Part shown: one piece after another, positions 29,026 through 37,374 of the stretch
Position numbering within the stretch: position 1 is the first letter of the stretch
How the letters are laid out: each line of letters starts with the position of its first letter
Assembly (NCBI RefSeq): GCF_000332815.1
Contig: NZ_AOFD01000004.1
Span: forward strand, 62,001 to 126,000
DNA length: 64,000 nucleotides
Direction of reading: 5' to 3'
Origin: Arthrobacter nitrophenolicus
GTDB taxonomy: Bacteria; Actinomycetota; Actinomycetes; Actinomycetales; Micrococcaceae
Position numbers and translations under genes: made by a program
The notes under the pieces: model-generated
Seen by the model: the letters and a program-made list of their open reading frames with translations, nothing else
What the model was told of the DNA's origin: nothing
Databases searched by the model: none

Positions 29026-29742
29026 ATGCACGAACCATCCTCGACAGAACCGGAAGCAGACAGCGCCGCCCACCGCCACCGGACGGACGGGCAGCTGAGG
29101 CGCCTGCGCCTCCTCGCCGGTGCGCTCCTGCTGGCCGGGCTGGCATGCCTGGTGCTGTTCCTGCCCTCCCTGGCCGGACGGGATGGAAAGACTTCCCTTC
29201 CGGAGGTTTCCGCTCCTGCGGCCACAACCGCGGCGGTGGCCACGGCCCCGGCACCTTCCAGGGCCGCACCAGCACCTGCCACCAGCCTGACTCCCGAGGG
29301 GCCGGCGGCTGCAGCACCCCAACACCTGGCCTACCCGGCGGCGGGGATCGATGTGGTGGTCCACCCCCTCGACCCGAGTGCTGAGGACCAGGAACGCCGG
29401 ACCATCATTCCGCCGTCCACGAAGGACGGCTACTGGCTCACGCCCTACGGCACCCCCGGTGCCGGCTCCGCAAACACCACCTACATCGTGGGCCACAGCT
29501 GGCAGGACCAGGACGCGCCCTTCAACCACCTCAGCACCAGGGCCGCTGCCGGAGACCTGCTGACGGTCACCACCTCAACCGGCCAGCTGGCCTATCGGGT
29601 GGAATCTGTCACCACCTACGAAAAGTCCAGCCTGAAGGACAGCCCCATCTGGGCCGTCGCACCCAACACGGTGGTGCTCATTTCCTGTTATACGGACGAC
29701 CTGTGGGGGACGAACGTGGTGGTCGTGGCAACGCCCGCATAA
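29026..29742 (+). CDS. class F-like sortase
   Basis: A 238-residue membrane-anchored transpeptidase. One N-terminal membrane helix (about residues 29-47) is followed by an Ala/Pro linker to residue 100 and the sortase beta-barrel. Catalytic His157 (YIVGHSW) and Cys221 (VLISCYTDD) are present. The third catalytic residue, an Arg in the strand after the Cys, is not evident: the strand reads LWGTNVVVVATPA. I chose ATG 29026, which has GGGGAG upstream; the frame extends upstream through the preceding gene's end. The neighbouring gene encodes its likely substrate. The class assignment is moderate. Confidence 0.85.
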   Translation: MHEPSSTEPEADSAAHRHRTDGQLRRLRLLAGALLLAGLACLVLFLPSLAGRDGKTSLPEVSAPAATTAAVATAPAPSRAAPAPATSLTPEGPAAAAPQHLAYPAAGIDVVVHPLDPSAEDQERRTIIPPSTKDGYWLTPYGTPGAGSANTTYIVGHSWQDQDAPFNHLSTRAAAGDLLTVTTSTGQLAYRVESVTTYEKSSLKDSPIWAVAPNTVVLISCYTDDLWGTNVVVVATPA

Positions 29743-29751
29743 TGAGACGGC

Positions 29752-29782
29752 TTGACCACGATATGGATCGCTTGGCTACCCT
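29752..29782 (+). promoter_or_regulatory. leuB promoter (leaderless)
   Basis: TTGACC (29752-29757) and TACCCT (29777-29782) are separated by 19 bases, and the ATG of leuB begins 6 bases after the -10 box. Transcription should start at or beside the ATG. Confidence 0.55.
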
Positions 29783-29788
29783 GAAACT

Positions 29789-30841
29789 ATGAGCGCATCC
29801 TCCATCGATCTGGCAGTTATCCCCGGCGACGGCATTGGCCCCGAGGTCATTGCCGAGGCAGTCAAAGTCCTGGAAAAAGCTGTTGCAGCCGAAGGGGTGG
29901 AGCTTAAGCAGACGCACTACAAGCTGGGCGCTGAGCACTGGCTGGAAACGGGGGAGACCCTTCCGGACGAGGTCCTCGCGGACCTGCGGACCCGGGACGC
30001 CATCCTCTTCGGCGCCGTGGGTGCAGCCCCCGGCGATACCCGGATCCCGTCGGGCATCATCGAGCGCGAAATGCTGCTGAAGCTCCGCTTCAGCCTGGAC
30101 CACTACGTCAACCTGCGGCCGTCACGGCTGTACGGCACGGTGGGCAGCCCGCTCGCCAATCCGGGCACCATCGACTTCATCGTTGTCCGTGAAGGTACCG
30201 AGGGCCCTTACGTGGGCAACGGCGGAAGCCTCCGGGCGGGCACCCCCCATGAGGTGGCAACCGAAGTTTCACTGAACACCGCCCACGGCGTGGAGCGCGT
30301 GGTGCGGGACGCCTTCCGGCGCGCAAGTGCCCGGGAGCGCAAGCACGTCACCCTGGTCCACAAGCACAATGTCCTGGTCTACGCAGGCCACCTCTGGAAG
30401 CGGACCGTCGAGGCCGTGGCCGCGGAGTTCCCGGAGGTCACGCACGACTACCTGCACGTGGATGCAGCCACCATTTTCATGGTCACGGACCCGTCCCGCT
30501 TTGACGTGATCGTCACGGACAACCTCTTCGGCGACATCCTGACCGACCTGGCTGCCGCCATCACCGGGGGCATCGGGCTGGCGGCATCCGGCAATATCAA
30601 CATGGACCGCACCGCCCCGTCCATGTTCGAGCCGGTCCACGGCTCCGCGCCGGACATCGCCGGCCAGGGCAAAGCGGACCCCACCGCCGCCATCCTGTCC
30701 GCCGCCCTGCTCCTGGACCACCTCGGCTTCACTGCGGCGTCACGCAGGATCGAAGCGGCAGTGGTTGCCGACGTCGAAAAGCGCGACGGCGGTGCCCGCA
30801 GCACCAGTGCGATCGGCGACGCGATCGCGGCCGGACTCTGA
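29789..30841 (+). CDS. leuB: 3-isopropylmalate dehydrogenase
   Basis: A 350-residue NAD-dependent, Mg2+-requiring decarboxylating dehydrogenase, the third step of leucine synthesis. It has [15 protein letters not shown] at residues 10-24, [14 protein letters not shown] for substrate binding, and the family signature [17 protein letters not shown]. The C-terminal [20 protein letters not shown] contacts NAD. It starts at ATG 29789 directly behind its -10 box. ilvE follows 103 bases downstream and may be a separate transcript; leuCD lie 11 kb away. Confidence 0.97.
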   Translation: MSASSIDLAVIPGDGIGPEVIAEAVKVLEKAVAAEGVELKQTHYKLGAEHWLETGETLPDEVLADLRTRDAILFGAVGAAPGDTRIPSGIIEREMLLKLRFSLDHYVNLRPSRLYGTVGSPLANPGTIDFIVVREGTEGPYVGNGGSLRAGTPHEVATEVSLNTAHGVERVVRDAFRRASARERKHVTLVHKHNVLVYAGHLWKRTVEAVAAEFPEVTHDYLHVDAATIFMVTDPSRFDVIVTDNLFGDILTDLAAAITGGIGLAASGNINMDRTAPSMFEPVHGSAPDIAGQGKADPTAAILSAALLLDHLGFTAASRRIEAAVVADVEKRDGGARSTSAIGDAIAAGL

Positions 30842-30944
30842 CCCCGCGCCGGGGCCTCCGGCATCGGGCGTAAGCTTGTCTCGAATCACCAAATGCCGCC
30901 CTCGCGTTCAGCGCTGAACCCGGGCGGCCGATCGTGGAGGAACC

Positions 30945-32057
30945 ATGACCCAGACTGCCCACGGCGTCGAATTCAGCCGGCAGCTATCGGCCAACCCGAA
31001 GTCTGCTGAAGAGCGTGCAGCCATCCTGGCGAACCCGGGATTCGGCAACCACTTCACCGACCACACCGCCATCGTGGACTACAGCGTCGACGAGAACGGT
31101 AAAGGCGGCTGGCACAACCCCCGGGTGGAGGCCTATGGGCCCATCTCCCTCGACCCGTCCGCGGCCGTGCTGCATTACGGGCAGGAAATTTTCGAAGGGC
31201 TCAAGGCCTACCGCCACGCCGACGGTTCGGTGTGGACCTTCCGTCCGGAAGCCAACGCCGCCCGCCTCAACAAGTCGGCCCGCAGGCTGGCGCTGCCTGA
31301 ATTGCCTGCCGAATACTTCCTCGGCGCCATCCGCGAACTGGTGACCGTCGACAAGGAATGGGTTCCGGACGGTGACGGCGAGTCCCTGTACCTGCGGCCG
31401 TTCATGATCGCCACCGAGGCATTCCTGGGCGTCCGGGCTGCGCGCGAAGTCTCTTTCCGGGTTATTGCCTCACCGGCAGGCAACTACTTCGGCGGCGAGC
31501 TCAAGCCGGTGTCCATCTGGATTTCCAGGGAGTACGCGCGGGCCGGCCGCGGCGGCACCGGTGCGGCCAAGTGCGGCGGCAACTACGCTGCTTCGCTCAT
31601 TGCGCAGCAGGAAGCCGAAGCGAACGGCTGCAAGCAGGTCCTGTTCCTCGACCAGTTCAATGACAACGCGGTGGAAGAGCTGGGCGGCATGAATGTGTTC
31701 TTCGTCATGAAGGACGGCTCACTGGCCACCCCCGCGCTCACCGGCACCATCCTGGAAGGCGTCACCCGCATGTCCGTCATCCAGGTGGCCAAGGACATGG
31801 GCCGGGAAGTCGCCGAGCGCAAGATCACCCTGGATGAGTGGCGCGACGGCGTTGCCTCCGGCGAGATCACCGAGGTTTTCGCCTGCGGTACTGCCGCCGT
31901 CATCACCCCGATCGGTGTCCTCAAGGACGCCACGGAATTCATTGGATCCGAGGACGCCAAGGCGGGGGAGACCACCATGGCCATCCGCGAACGGCTGCTC
32001 GGCATCCAGACCGGCACGTCCCCGGACACCCACGGCTGGCTGACCCGCCTGGCTTGA
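30945..32057 (+). CDS. ilvE: branched-chain amino-acid aminotransferase
   Basis: A 370-residue PLP-dependent class IV aminotransferase that makes leucine, isoleucine and valine from their 2-oxo acids. The N-terminal half carries YGQEIFEGLKAYRHADGS, and the PLP-binding lysine lies in GGTGAAKCGGNYAASL. ELGGMNVFFV and AVITPIGVL complete the cofactor pocket. The length suits the long actinobacterial form. The start is ATG with GTGGAGGAACC upstream. It completes the pathways fed by ilvBNCD and leuBCD in this window and ends with a clear terminator. Confidence 0.96.
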   Translation: MTQTAHGVEFSRQLSANPKSAEERAAILANPGFGNHFTDHTAIVDYSVDENGKGGWHNPRVEAYGPISLDPSAAVLHYGQEIFEGLKAYRHADGSVWTFRPEANAARLNKSARRLALPELPAEYFLGAIRELVTVDKEWVPDGDGESLYLRPFMIATEAFLGVRAAREVSFRVIASPAGNYFGGELKPVSIWISREYARAGRGGTGAAKCGGNYAASLIAQQEAEANGCKQVLFLDQFNDNAVEELGGMNVFFVMKDGSLATPALTGTILEGVTRMSVIQVAKDMGREVAERKITLDEWRDGVASGEITEVFACGTAAVITPIGVLKDATEFIGSEDAKAGETTMAIRERLLGIQTGTSPDTHGWLTRLA

Positions 32058-32081
32058 GCCGGGGCTTATCGCCAAACAACG

Positions 32082-32120
32082 ACGGCGCCTGCGGGGCTTC
32101 TGCCCGGCAGGCGCCGTTTT
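32082..32120 (+). terminator. rho-independent terminator of ilvE
   Basis: ACGGCGCCTGC pairs perfectly with GCAGGCGCCGT (32082-32092 with 32107-32117), followed by TTT. Transcripts of the convergent gene at 32134 would also meet it. Confidence 0.8.
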
Positions 32121-32133
32121 GCGGGTGGACAGG

Positions 32134-32727
32134 TCAGCGGCGGGCGGCTTTCCTGGCGGCGTTCTTCAGCGCCTTCCGCGAAACCGGCTTCAGGGCCTTC
32201 CGGGCCGCTTCTTCCGCGATGGCCTGGTTGCGGCGGGCATCAATGATGTCGTTCCACAGTGTTGTCGCAAAGACCCCGCCGTCCTGGGCGTAGACGTCGT
32301 AGGGGTAGTCGGCAAATATGGACGGCGTAGTGGTGCCGGTGGGCAGGTCCTGCCCCTTGGCTTTCGCGACGGCGTCGCCAACAGCCCAGGTCCGCGTCAG
32401 GTGCTGAACCAGGTTCTCCTGCACAAAGATGTTGGCGTCACCGGAAGCAGCGGCCCTAGTCAGCAGCAGGTCAAGGTCCTGGGCCAGGAGCTCGGAAGCG
32501 GATTCCTCCGCTGGTGCCGTCCCTGAGCTGAAATCCCCGGCGAGGCCGTCCACGGCTACGCTCCAGTCGGCCGTTTCGCGGTACTTCTTCCACGTGGGAA
32601 ACCAGACAATGCTGCCCGTCGCGTGGTTGTGGATGTGTTGGAGTCCACTGTTCTTCTCGGTCGCAGCATGGTCATGGCCGGCAGCGTCAGCCCCGGCGAG
32701 GAGGTCAGCAAGGGTGGTTGTGCTCAT
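32134..32727 (-). CDS. hypothetical protein with basic C-terminal tail
   Basis: A 197-residue soluble protein I do not recognise. It starts MSTTTLADLLAGADAAG, contains NHATGSIVWFPTWKKYRETA in the first third and FADYPYDVYAQDGGVFATTL near the C-terminus. It ends in a lysine/arginine-rich tail (KALKPVSRKALKNAARKAAR) that could bind nucleic acid or the membrane surface. There is no signal peptide or membrane helix. I prefer ATG 32727; a TTG at 32781 would add 18 residues. It converges on ilvE and shares its terminator, and is divergent from the metallo-hydrolase gene. Real coding is supported by composition and the isolated long frame; function is unknown. Confidence 0.65.
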   Translation of the reverse strand: MSTTTLADLLAGADAAGHDHAATEKNSGLQHIHNHATGSIVWFPTWKKYRETADWSVAVDGLAGDFSSGTAPAEESASELLAQDLDLLLTRAAASGDANIFVQENLVQHLTRTWAVGDAVAKAKGQDLPTGTTTPSIFADYPYDVYAQDGGVFATTLWNDIIDARRNQAIAEEAARKALKPVSRKALKNAARKAARR

Positions 32728-32850
32728 GGTGTCCGGTTCCGGCTTTCTGGTGGGGAACGTGTGGTCTTCGTTAATGGTCAACCCGGGCCGCGGGCTGTTC
32801 TATTCCGGCGGCCAAAACTCACCTCGCTCCGGATGCAGTGCAAAGATGGG

Positions 32851-33650
32851 ATGGTGACGTCAGCCTCCGGTTCCATCCTGCAGCGCAGCTCCGCCCTGAC
32901 CCAATACATCCTGGCCCCGAATCCCGGCCCCATGAGCCTGGAGGGGACCAACTCCTATATCCTGCGGGCCACCGGCTGTCCCGGTGCAGTTGTGGTGGAC
33001 CCAGGCCCCCTCGATGACGGCCACCTGCGCGCGCTGGCCGCCGCCGGCCCGGTGGAACTCATTCTCGTCACCCACCGCCATGCGGACCACACGGCAGGAT
33101 CTGCACGCCTGCATGAACTGACGGGCGCCCCCGTCCGGGCGGCGGACCCCGCACACTGCCACGGCGGCGGTGAACCCCTGCACGGCGGGGTGATCCGCAC
33201 TGCGGGGCTGGAAATCCACGTGCTGCCCACGCCCGGCCATACGTCCGATTCGCTGTGTTTCCACCTTCCGGAGGACGGCCCCGGCGGTTCGGTCCTGACC
33301 GGCGACACCATCCTGGGCAGGGGCACCACCATGCTGGACTTCCCGGACGGCACGCTGGGGGACTACCTCGGAACTTTGGACAGGCTCGAGGCCCTGGGCC
33401 CGGCCACTGTCCTCCCGGCACACGGGCCCGTGCTGCCCTCCGTGGAGTCGATCGCGCGCGACTACCGGCTGCACCGGCAGGAGAGGCTCGGCCAGATCCG
33501 CGCGGCGCTGAAACAACTCGGCCGGGACGCTCCGTGGGTGAGGTGGCAGACGCCGTCTATGCCGACGTCGTGCCCTCTGTCCGGCGGGCAGCCGAAATGT
33601 CCGTCGCCGCCCAGCTGCATTACCTGCGGGAAGAAGCCGGACGGCTTTAA
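32851..33650 (+). CDS. MBL-fold metallo-hydrolase (frame broken by one base)
   Basis: A beta-lactamase-fold hydrolase of about 266 residues after restoring one base. The zinc-binding motif THRHADHTAGS (His75, His77, Asp79, His80) is complete, followed by PTPGHTSDS, LTGDTILGRG and a terminal PAHGPVLPS, as in LACTB2/glyoxalase-II-like enzymes. The frame breaks near 33530, where GACGCTCCGTG should probably read GACGCCTCCGTG. Restored, the C-terminus reads EVADAVYADVVPSVRRAAEM. The ATG at 32833 is an alternative start. The substrate cannot be told; LACTB2 relatives act on RNA or thioesters. Confidence 0.85.
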
Positions 33651-33712
33651 GCCTGGCCCAGGGCCGGCAGCCCGGCACGGACCGCCCGGCGCGGAACGGT
33701 AGGGTAGGACCC

Positions 33713-34489
33713 ATGCGTATTGCCAGGTTTGTTGTCGATTCTGATCCCCTTTACGGTGTTGTTGAAGGCGGGCCGGGCAGTGAGGAAGTCACTGTCATCC
33801 ATGGAGACCCCTTCTTCAACGGCGTGGAGCGCACGTCCGTCCGCCACAAGCTGGAGGATGTCCGGCTGCTGGCCCCCATCATCCCCCGCAGCAAGGTCAT
33901 CGGTGTGGGGCGCAACTACGTGGAGCATGCGCGCGAGCTTGGCAATGAGGTTCCGGCGCAGCCGCTCCTTTTCCTGAAGCCCAACACGGCCGTCGTGGGT
34001 CCCAACGATCCCGTGGTCCTTCCGGAGTTCTCTGAGGAAGTCTCCTTCGAGGCCGAACTGTGCGTGGTCATAGGCCGGATCTGCAAGGACGTTCCCGAGG
34101 ACCGCGTGGATGATGTCATCTTCGGCTACACCTGCGGCAACGACCTCACGGCCCGTGACGTCCAGAAGACCGACCTGCAGTGGACCCGGGCCAAGGGCTT
34201 TGACACCTCGGCGCCGCTCGGCCCGTGGATCGAGACAGACCTCGATCCCGAGGACCTGCAAATCCAGGGGCGGCTGAACGGCGAGGTGCGCCAGGACGGC
34301 AGCACCAGCCAGATGATCCGGGGCGTGCGCGAACTGGTCTCCGTGGTGTCACAGGCCTTCACCCTCCTGCCGGGCGATGTCATCATGACGGGAACCCCCG
34401 CCGGCGTGGGCCTGGTGAATGCAGGCGACCGGTTCGAGGTGGAGATCGAAGGAATCGGGCGCCTGTCCAATCCGATCGTCCGCCGCTGA
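33713..34489 (+). CDS. fumarylacetoacetate hydrolase family protein
   Basis: A 258-residue Mg2+-dependent C-C or C-O bond hydrolase or decarboxylase of the FAH superfamily. Family features are VGRNYVEHARELGNEVP, the metal ligands in VSFEAELCVVIG, GYTCGNDLTARDVQ and the late MTGTPAGVGLVNAGD. This is the housekeeping actinobacterial form, for which acylpyruvate or oxaloacetate hydrolysis is plausible but not demonstrated. A TAGGGT box lies 7 bases before the ATG, suggesting a leaderless mRNA. gltX follows 78 bases downstream; the same FAH-gltX order is, from memory, common in related genera. Confidence 0.93.
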   Translation: MRIARFVVDSDPLYGVVEGGPGSEEVTVIHGDPFFNGVERTSVRHKLEDVRLLAPIIPRSKVIGVGRNYVEHARELGNEVPAQPLLFLKPNTAVVGPNDPVVLPEFSEEVSFEAELCVVIGRICKDVPEDRVDDVIFGYTCGNDLTARDVQKTDLQWTRAKGFDTSAPLGPWIETDLDPEDLQIQGRLNGEVRQDGSTSQMIRGVRELVSVVSQAFTLLPGDVIMTGTPAGVGLVNAGDRFEVEIEGIGRLSNPIVRR

Positions 34490-34567
34490 CTCCAGCGGAC
34501 GGCCGCCGCCGGCATCCGGTGCCGCCCGCGCCGGGTGGCGGCGGCAGACGGTAAAGTTGGAGCCACT

Positions 34568-36082
34568 ATGACTACTCCTTCTGCGTCCCCTGCTGCCTCC
34601 CTCCCATCCGTTTCAGCCGATACACCCGTGCGCGTCCGGTTCTGTCCCTCGCCCACCGGCACCCCGCACGTCGGCCTGATCCGGACGGCGCTCTTCAACT
34701 GGGCCCATGCCAAGCACACCAAGGGAACGTTTGTCTTCCGCATCGAGGACACCGACGCCGCACGCGACTCGGAGGAAAGCTACCAGCAGCTGCTGGAGGC
34801 GCTGAAGTGGCTGGGCATCACCTGGGAAGAAGGCGTGGAAGTCGGCGGACCGCACGAACCCTACCGGCAGTCGCAGCGCCTGGACCTCTACAAGGACGTC
34901 GTCGCCAAGCTGATCGCGGGCGGTTACGCCTACGAGTGCTACTCGTCCCCTGAGGAAGTGGAGGCACGCCACCGGGCTGCGGGACGCGATCCCAAGCTCG
35001 GCTACGACAACTTCGACCGGGAGCTCACCGAGGAGCAGGTGGCGGCGTTCAAGGCGGAAGGCCGCCAGCCCGTGCTGCGGGTCCGGATGCCCGACGAGGA
35101 CGTCACCTTCACCGACCTGGTACGCGGCGAAATCACTTTCAAGGCCGGCAGCATCCCGGACTATGTGATCGTGCGCGCCGACGGCTCACCCCTGTACACC
35201 CTGGTGAATCCAGTCGACGACGCACTTATGGGCATCACGCACGTGCTGCGCGGGGAGGACCTGCTCTCGTCCACCCCCCGGCAGGTAGTCCTCATCCGGG
35301 CCCTGATGGATCTGGGCGTGGCCAGCTACATGCCCGAATTCGGCCACCTGCCGTACGTCATGGGTGAAGGCAACAAGAAGCTGTCCAAGCGGGACCCGCA
35401 GTCCAACCTGTTCCTCCTGCGTGACCGCGGCTTCATCCCCGAAGGCCTCCTCAACTACCTCTCGCTGCTGGGCTGGAGCCTGTCCGCGGACGAGGACATT
35501 TTCACCGTGGACCAGCTCATCGAGCACTTCGACGTGCATGACGTCCTGGCCAACCCGGCACGCTTCGACATCAAGAAGGCCGAAGCCATCAACGGCACCC
35601 ACATCCGGATGCTCGCACCGGAAGACTTCCGGGACCGGCTGGTGCCCTACCTGCGGAACGCGGGATACCTGGGGGAACAGCTCACGGAACGGCAGGAGCA
35701 GATCCTTACCGACGCGGCGCCCCTGATCCAGGAACGCATTGCCCTGCTGGGCGAGGCGCCGGACATGCTCGGGTTCCTCTTCAAGGCCGATGACGCCATC
35801 GACATCGCCGATGACGCCCGCAAGGGACTGCCGCAGAACCTCGAGGAAGTCCTCGACGCAGCCATCGCCGCTCTCGAACCCGTGGAGGAATGGACGCCGG
35901 ACACTATCCAGGCTGCACTCAAGCAGGCACTCGTGGAGGACCTCGGCATCAAGCCGCGGCTGGCCTTTGGCCCGGTACGCACGGCCGTGTCCGGCCGCCG
36001 GATCTCGCCCCCTCTGTTCGAATCCATGGTGATCCTGGGCAAGGAATCCTCCCTGCGCCGGCTCCGGACCTTCCGCGGCTGA
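34568..36082 (+). CDS. gltX: glutamyl-tRNA synthetase, probably non-discriminating
   Basis: A 504-residue class I synthetase. The HIGH-type motif is in [20 protein letters not shown] near residue 27, and the KMSKS-type loop is [11 protein letters not shown]. Family length is normal. In actinobacteria GluRS usually also charges tRNA-Gln with glutamate for later amidation by GatCAB. Fittingly, tRNA-Gln and tRNA-Glu lie just downstream. I chose ATG 34568 with GGAG upstream. Its stop overlaps the ATG of the HAD gene (TGATG), so the two are co-translated. Confidence 0.96.
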   Translation: MTTPSASPAASLPSVSADTPVRVRFCPSPTGTPHVGLIRTALFNWAHAKHTKGTFVFRIEDTDAARDSEESYQQLLEALKWLGITWEEGVEVGGPHEPYRQSQRLDLYKDVVAKLIAGGYAYECYSSPEEVEARHRAAGRDPKLGYDNFDRELTEEQVAAFKAEGRQPVLRVRMPDEDVTFTDLVRGEITFKAGSIPDYVIVRADGSPLYTLVNPVDDALMGITHVLRGEDLLSSTPRQVVLIRALMDLGVASYMPEFGHLPYVMGEGNKKLSKRDPQSNLFLLRDRGFIPEGLLNYLSLLGWSLSADEDIFTVDQLIEHFDVHDVLANPARFDIKKAEAINGTHIRMLAPEDFRDRLVPYLRNAGYLGEQLTERQEQILTDAAPLIQERIALLGEAPDMLGFLFKADDAIDIADDARKGLPQNLEEVLDAAIAALEPVEEWTPDTIQAALKQALVEDLGIKPRLAFGPVRTAVSGRRISPPLFESMVILGKESSLRRLRTFRG

Positions 36083-36861
36083 TGACTGCTCCCGGCAAGG
36101 CGCGCAGCGGCGTCCTGGAGACACCCTTCGGGGCGGTCCGCGGTGTCCTCTTCGATATCGACGACACCCTGGTGGACCTCGAATACTCGATGACCACTGC
36201 CTTGCGGGAGGTCAGCGAACACCTCCTGCCCGGCCTGGACCAGGCCGGGTGGGAGCGGTTCGGGCGCATCTTCACGCACGAGACCACGCACTACTACGAC
36301 CAGTACCTCGCCGGCGAAGTGACGTTCAACGAACAGCGCCTGCTCCGCGGCCGCGCTGCCTTGGGGCACTTCGGGGTTGAATTGGCCGACGGCGAGGAAT
36401 CGCACCGGTGGCTCAGCGCCTACATGGAGCGCCAGCCTGCCTACGTCAAGCCTTTCCCGGACGTCCTGCCGCTGCTGGATGTCCTGGACGGCGCAGGCAT
36501 CCCCTACGGCGCGGTCAGCAACAACGTCCACGACTACCAGCGGGCCAAGCTGGACAGCGCCGGACTGGAACGCGTCACGCACCTGGTGGGCACCGACACG
36601 CTCGGCGTCGCCAAACCCAATCCAGCCATGTACCTCGAGGGCGTTCGGCTGCTGGGCACCGCCACCTCCGAAACGCTCTACGTGGGCGACAACCGGCTGC
36701 TGGACGCCGAGGGTTCCACCGCAGCCGGGCTGCTGGGCGTGTGGCTGAACCGGACGGGTGAGCCGGTGACAGGGTTCGACGGCCACATGGTTGCCTCGCT
36801 CGATGGGCTGGTAAGGCACGTCACACCCGGCCGATTTGTGCGGGCTGAAAGTCTCGGGTAG
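36082..36861 (+). CDS. HAD-superfamily hydrolase
   Basis: A 259-residue haloacid-dehalogenase-type phosphatase. Motif I DIDDTLVD holds the nucleophile Asp25 and Asp27, motif II is AVSNNVHDYQ, motif III includes GVAKPNPAMY, and motif IV is YVGDNRLLDAEG. The helical cap between motifs I and II (about residues 35-120) places it in subfamily I, like phosphoglycolate phosphatases and YjjG-type nucleotidases. The substrate is unknown. It overlaps gltX by one base and is followed by tRNA-Gln after 67 bases. Confidence 0.92.
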   Translation: MTAPGKARSGVLETPFGAVRGVLFDIDDTLVDLEYSMTTALREVSEHLLPGLDQAGWERFGRIFTHETTHYYDQYLAGEVTFNEQRLLRGRAALGHFGVELADGEESHRWLSAYMERQPAYVKPFPDVLPLLDVLDGAGIPYGAVSNNVHDYQRAKLDSAGLERVTHLVGTDTLGVAKPNPAMYLEGVRLLGTATSETLYVGDNRLLDAEGSTAAGLLGVWLNRTGEPVTGFDGHMVASLDGLVRHVTPGRFVRAESLG

Positions 36862-36928
36862 AGTATTTTCTCGTGCTGAGGCGCACGGAGCGGGGTGAAA
36901 GCCCTGACAACCGGCCCGAAAGTGCCAT

Positions 36929-37000
36929 TGGGATATGGTGTAATTGGCAACACTACGGTTTCTGGTACCGTCATTCTAGGTTCGAGTCCTGGTATCCCAG
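36929..37000 (+). tRNA. tRNA-Gln (anticodon CUG)
   Basis: A 72-nt cloverleaf. The acceptor arms are TGGGATA and TATCCCA, the anticodon stem-loop is ACGGT-TTCTGGT-ACCGT giving CUG, and the T-loop is GGTTCGAGTCC. The discriminator is G and the CCA is not encoded. It has the U1-A72 first pair typical of tRNA-Gln. Confidence 0.96.
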
Positions 37001-37131
37001 CTCTGGTTTGAGCACCGGTTTTCCGGTCTCGGGACAGAAAAGTTCCAAACGGTCCGCCGATTTGGAACACGAGCGAAGTGTATGAAACAATCACTGAGCT
37101 TGACCAGCGGAAACGCTGGCAGGAAGTACGC

Positions 37132-37207
37132 GGCCCCATCGTATAGCGGCCTAGTACGCCGCCCTCTCACGGCGGTAACGCGGGTTCGAATCCCGCTGGG
37201 GTCACCA
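37132..37207 (+). tRNA. tRNA-Glu (anticodon CUC)
   Basis: A complete cloverleaf. The acceptor arms are GGCCCCA and TGGGGTC, the anticodon stem-loop is CCGCC-CTCTCAC-GGCGG giving CUC, and the T-loop is GGTTCGAATCC. The CCA is encoded at 37205-37207. It is 131 bases after tRNA-Gln and probably co-transcribed with it. Confidence 0.96.
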
Positions 37208-37212
37208 ACGAA

Positions 37213-37248
37213 ATGGTCCCGGGCAGAAGCCCGGGACCATTTTTCTTT
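37213..37248 (+). terminator. strong rho-independent terminator after tRNA-Glu
   Basis: ATGGTCCCGGGC and GCCCGGGACCAT form a perfect 12-bp stem with an AGAA loop, followed by TTTTCTTT. It closes the tRNA-Gln/tRNA-Glu unit. Confidence 0.93.
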
Positions 37249-37374
37249 GTCCTGTTAGAAGTCCCCGCCGGCCGGACAATTCCGCCGGTCATGCCCGGCG
37301 GAAAGGCCCGTCTGCAGGGGAGCCCCGCCGTCGTTTGCCGCTGACTGGGCGGCGTGAGCTGGCATGATGTTGCT

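Noticed and set aside
37000-37131. A third tRNA or small RNA between tRNA-Gln and tRNA-Glu
   Set aside because: The 131 bases contain a short hairpin (CCAGCGGAAACGCTGG) but no cloverleaf or open frame of note.
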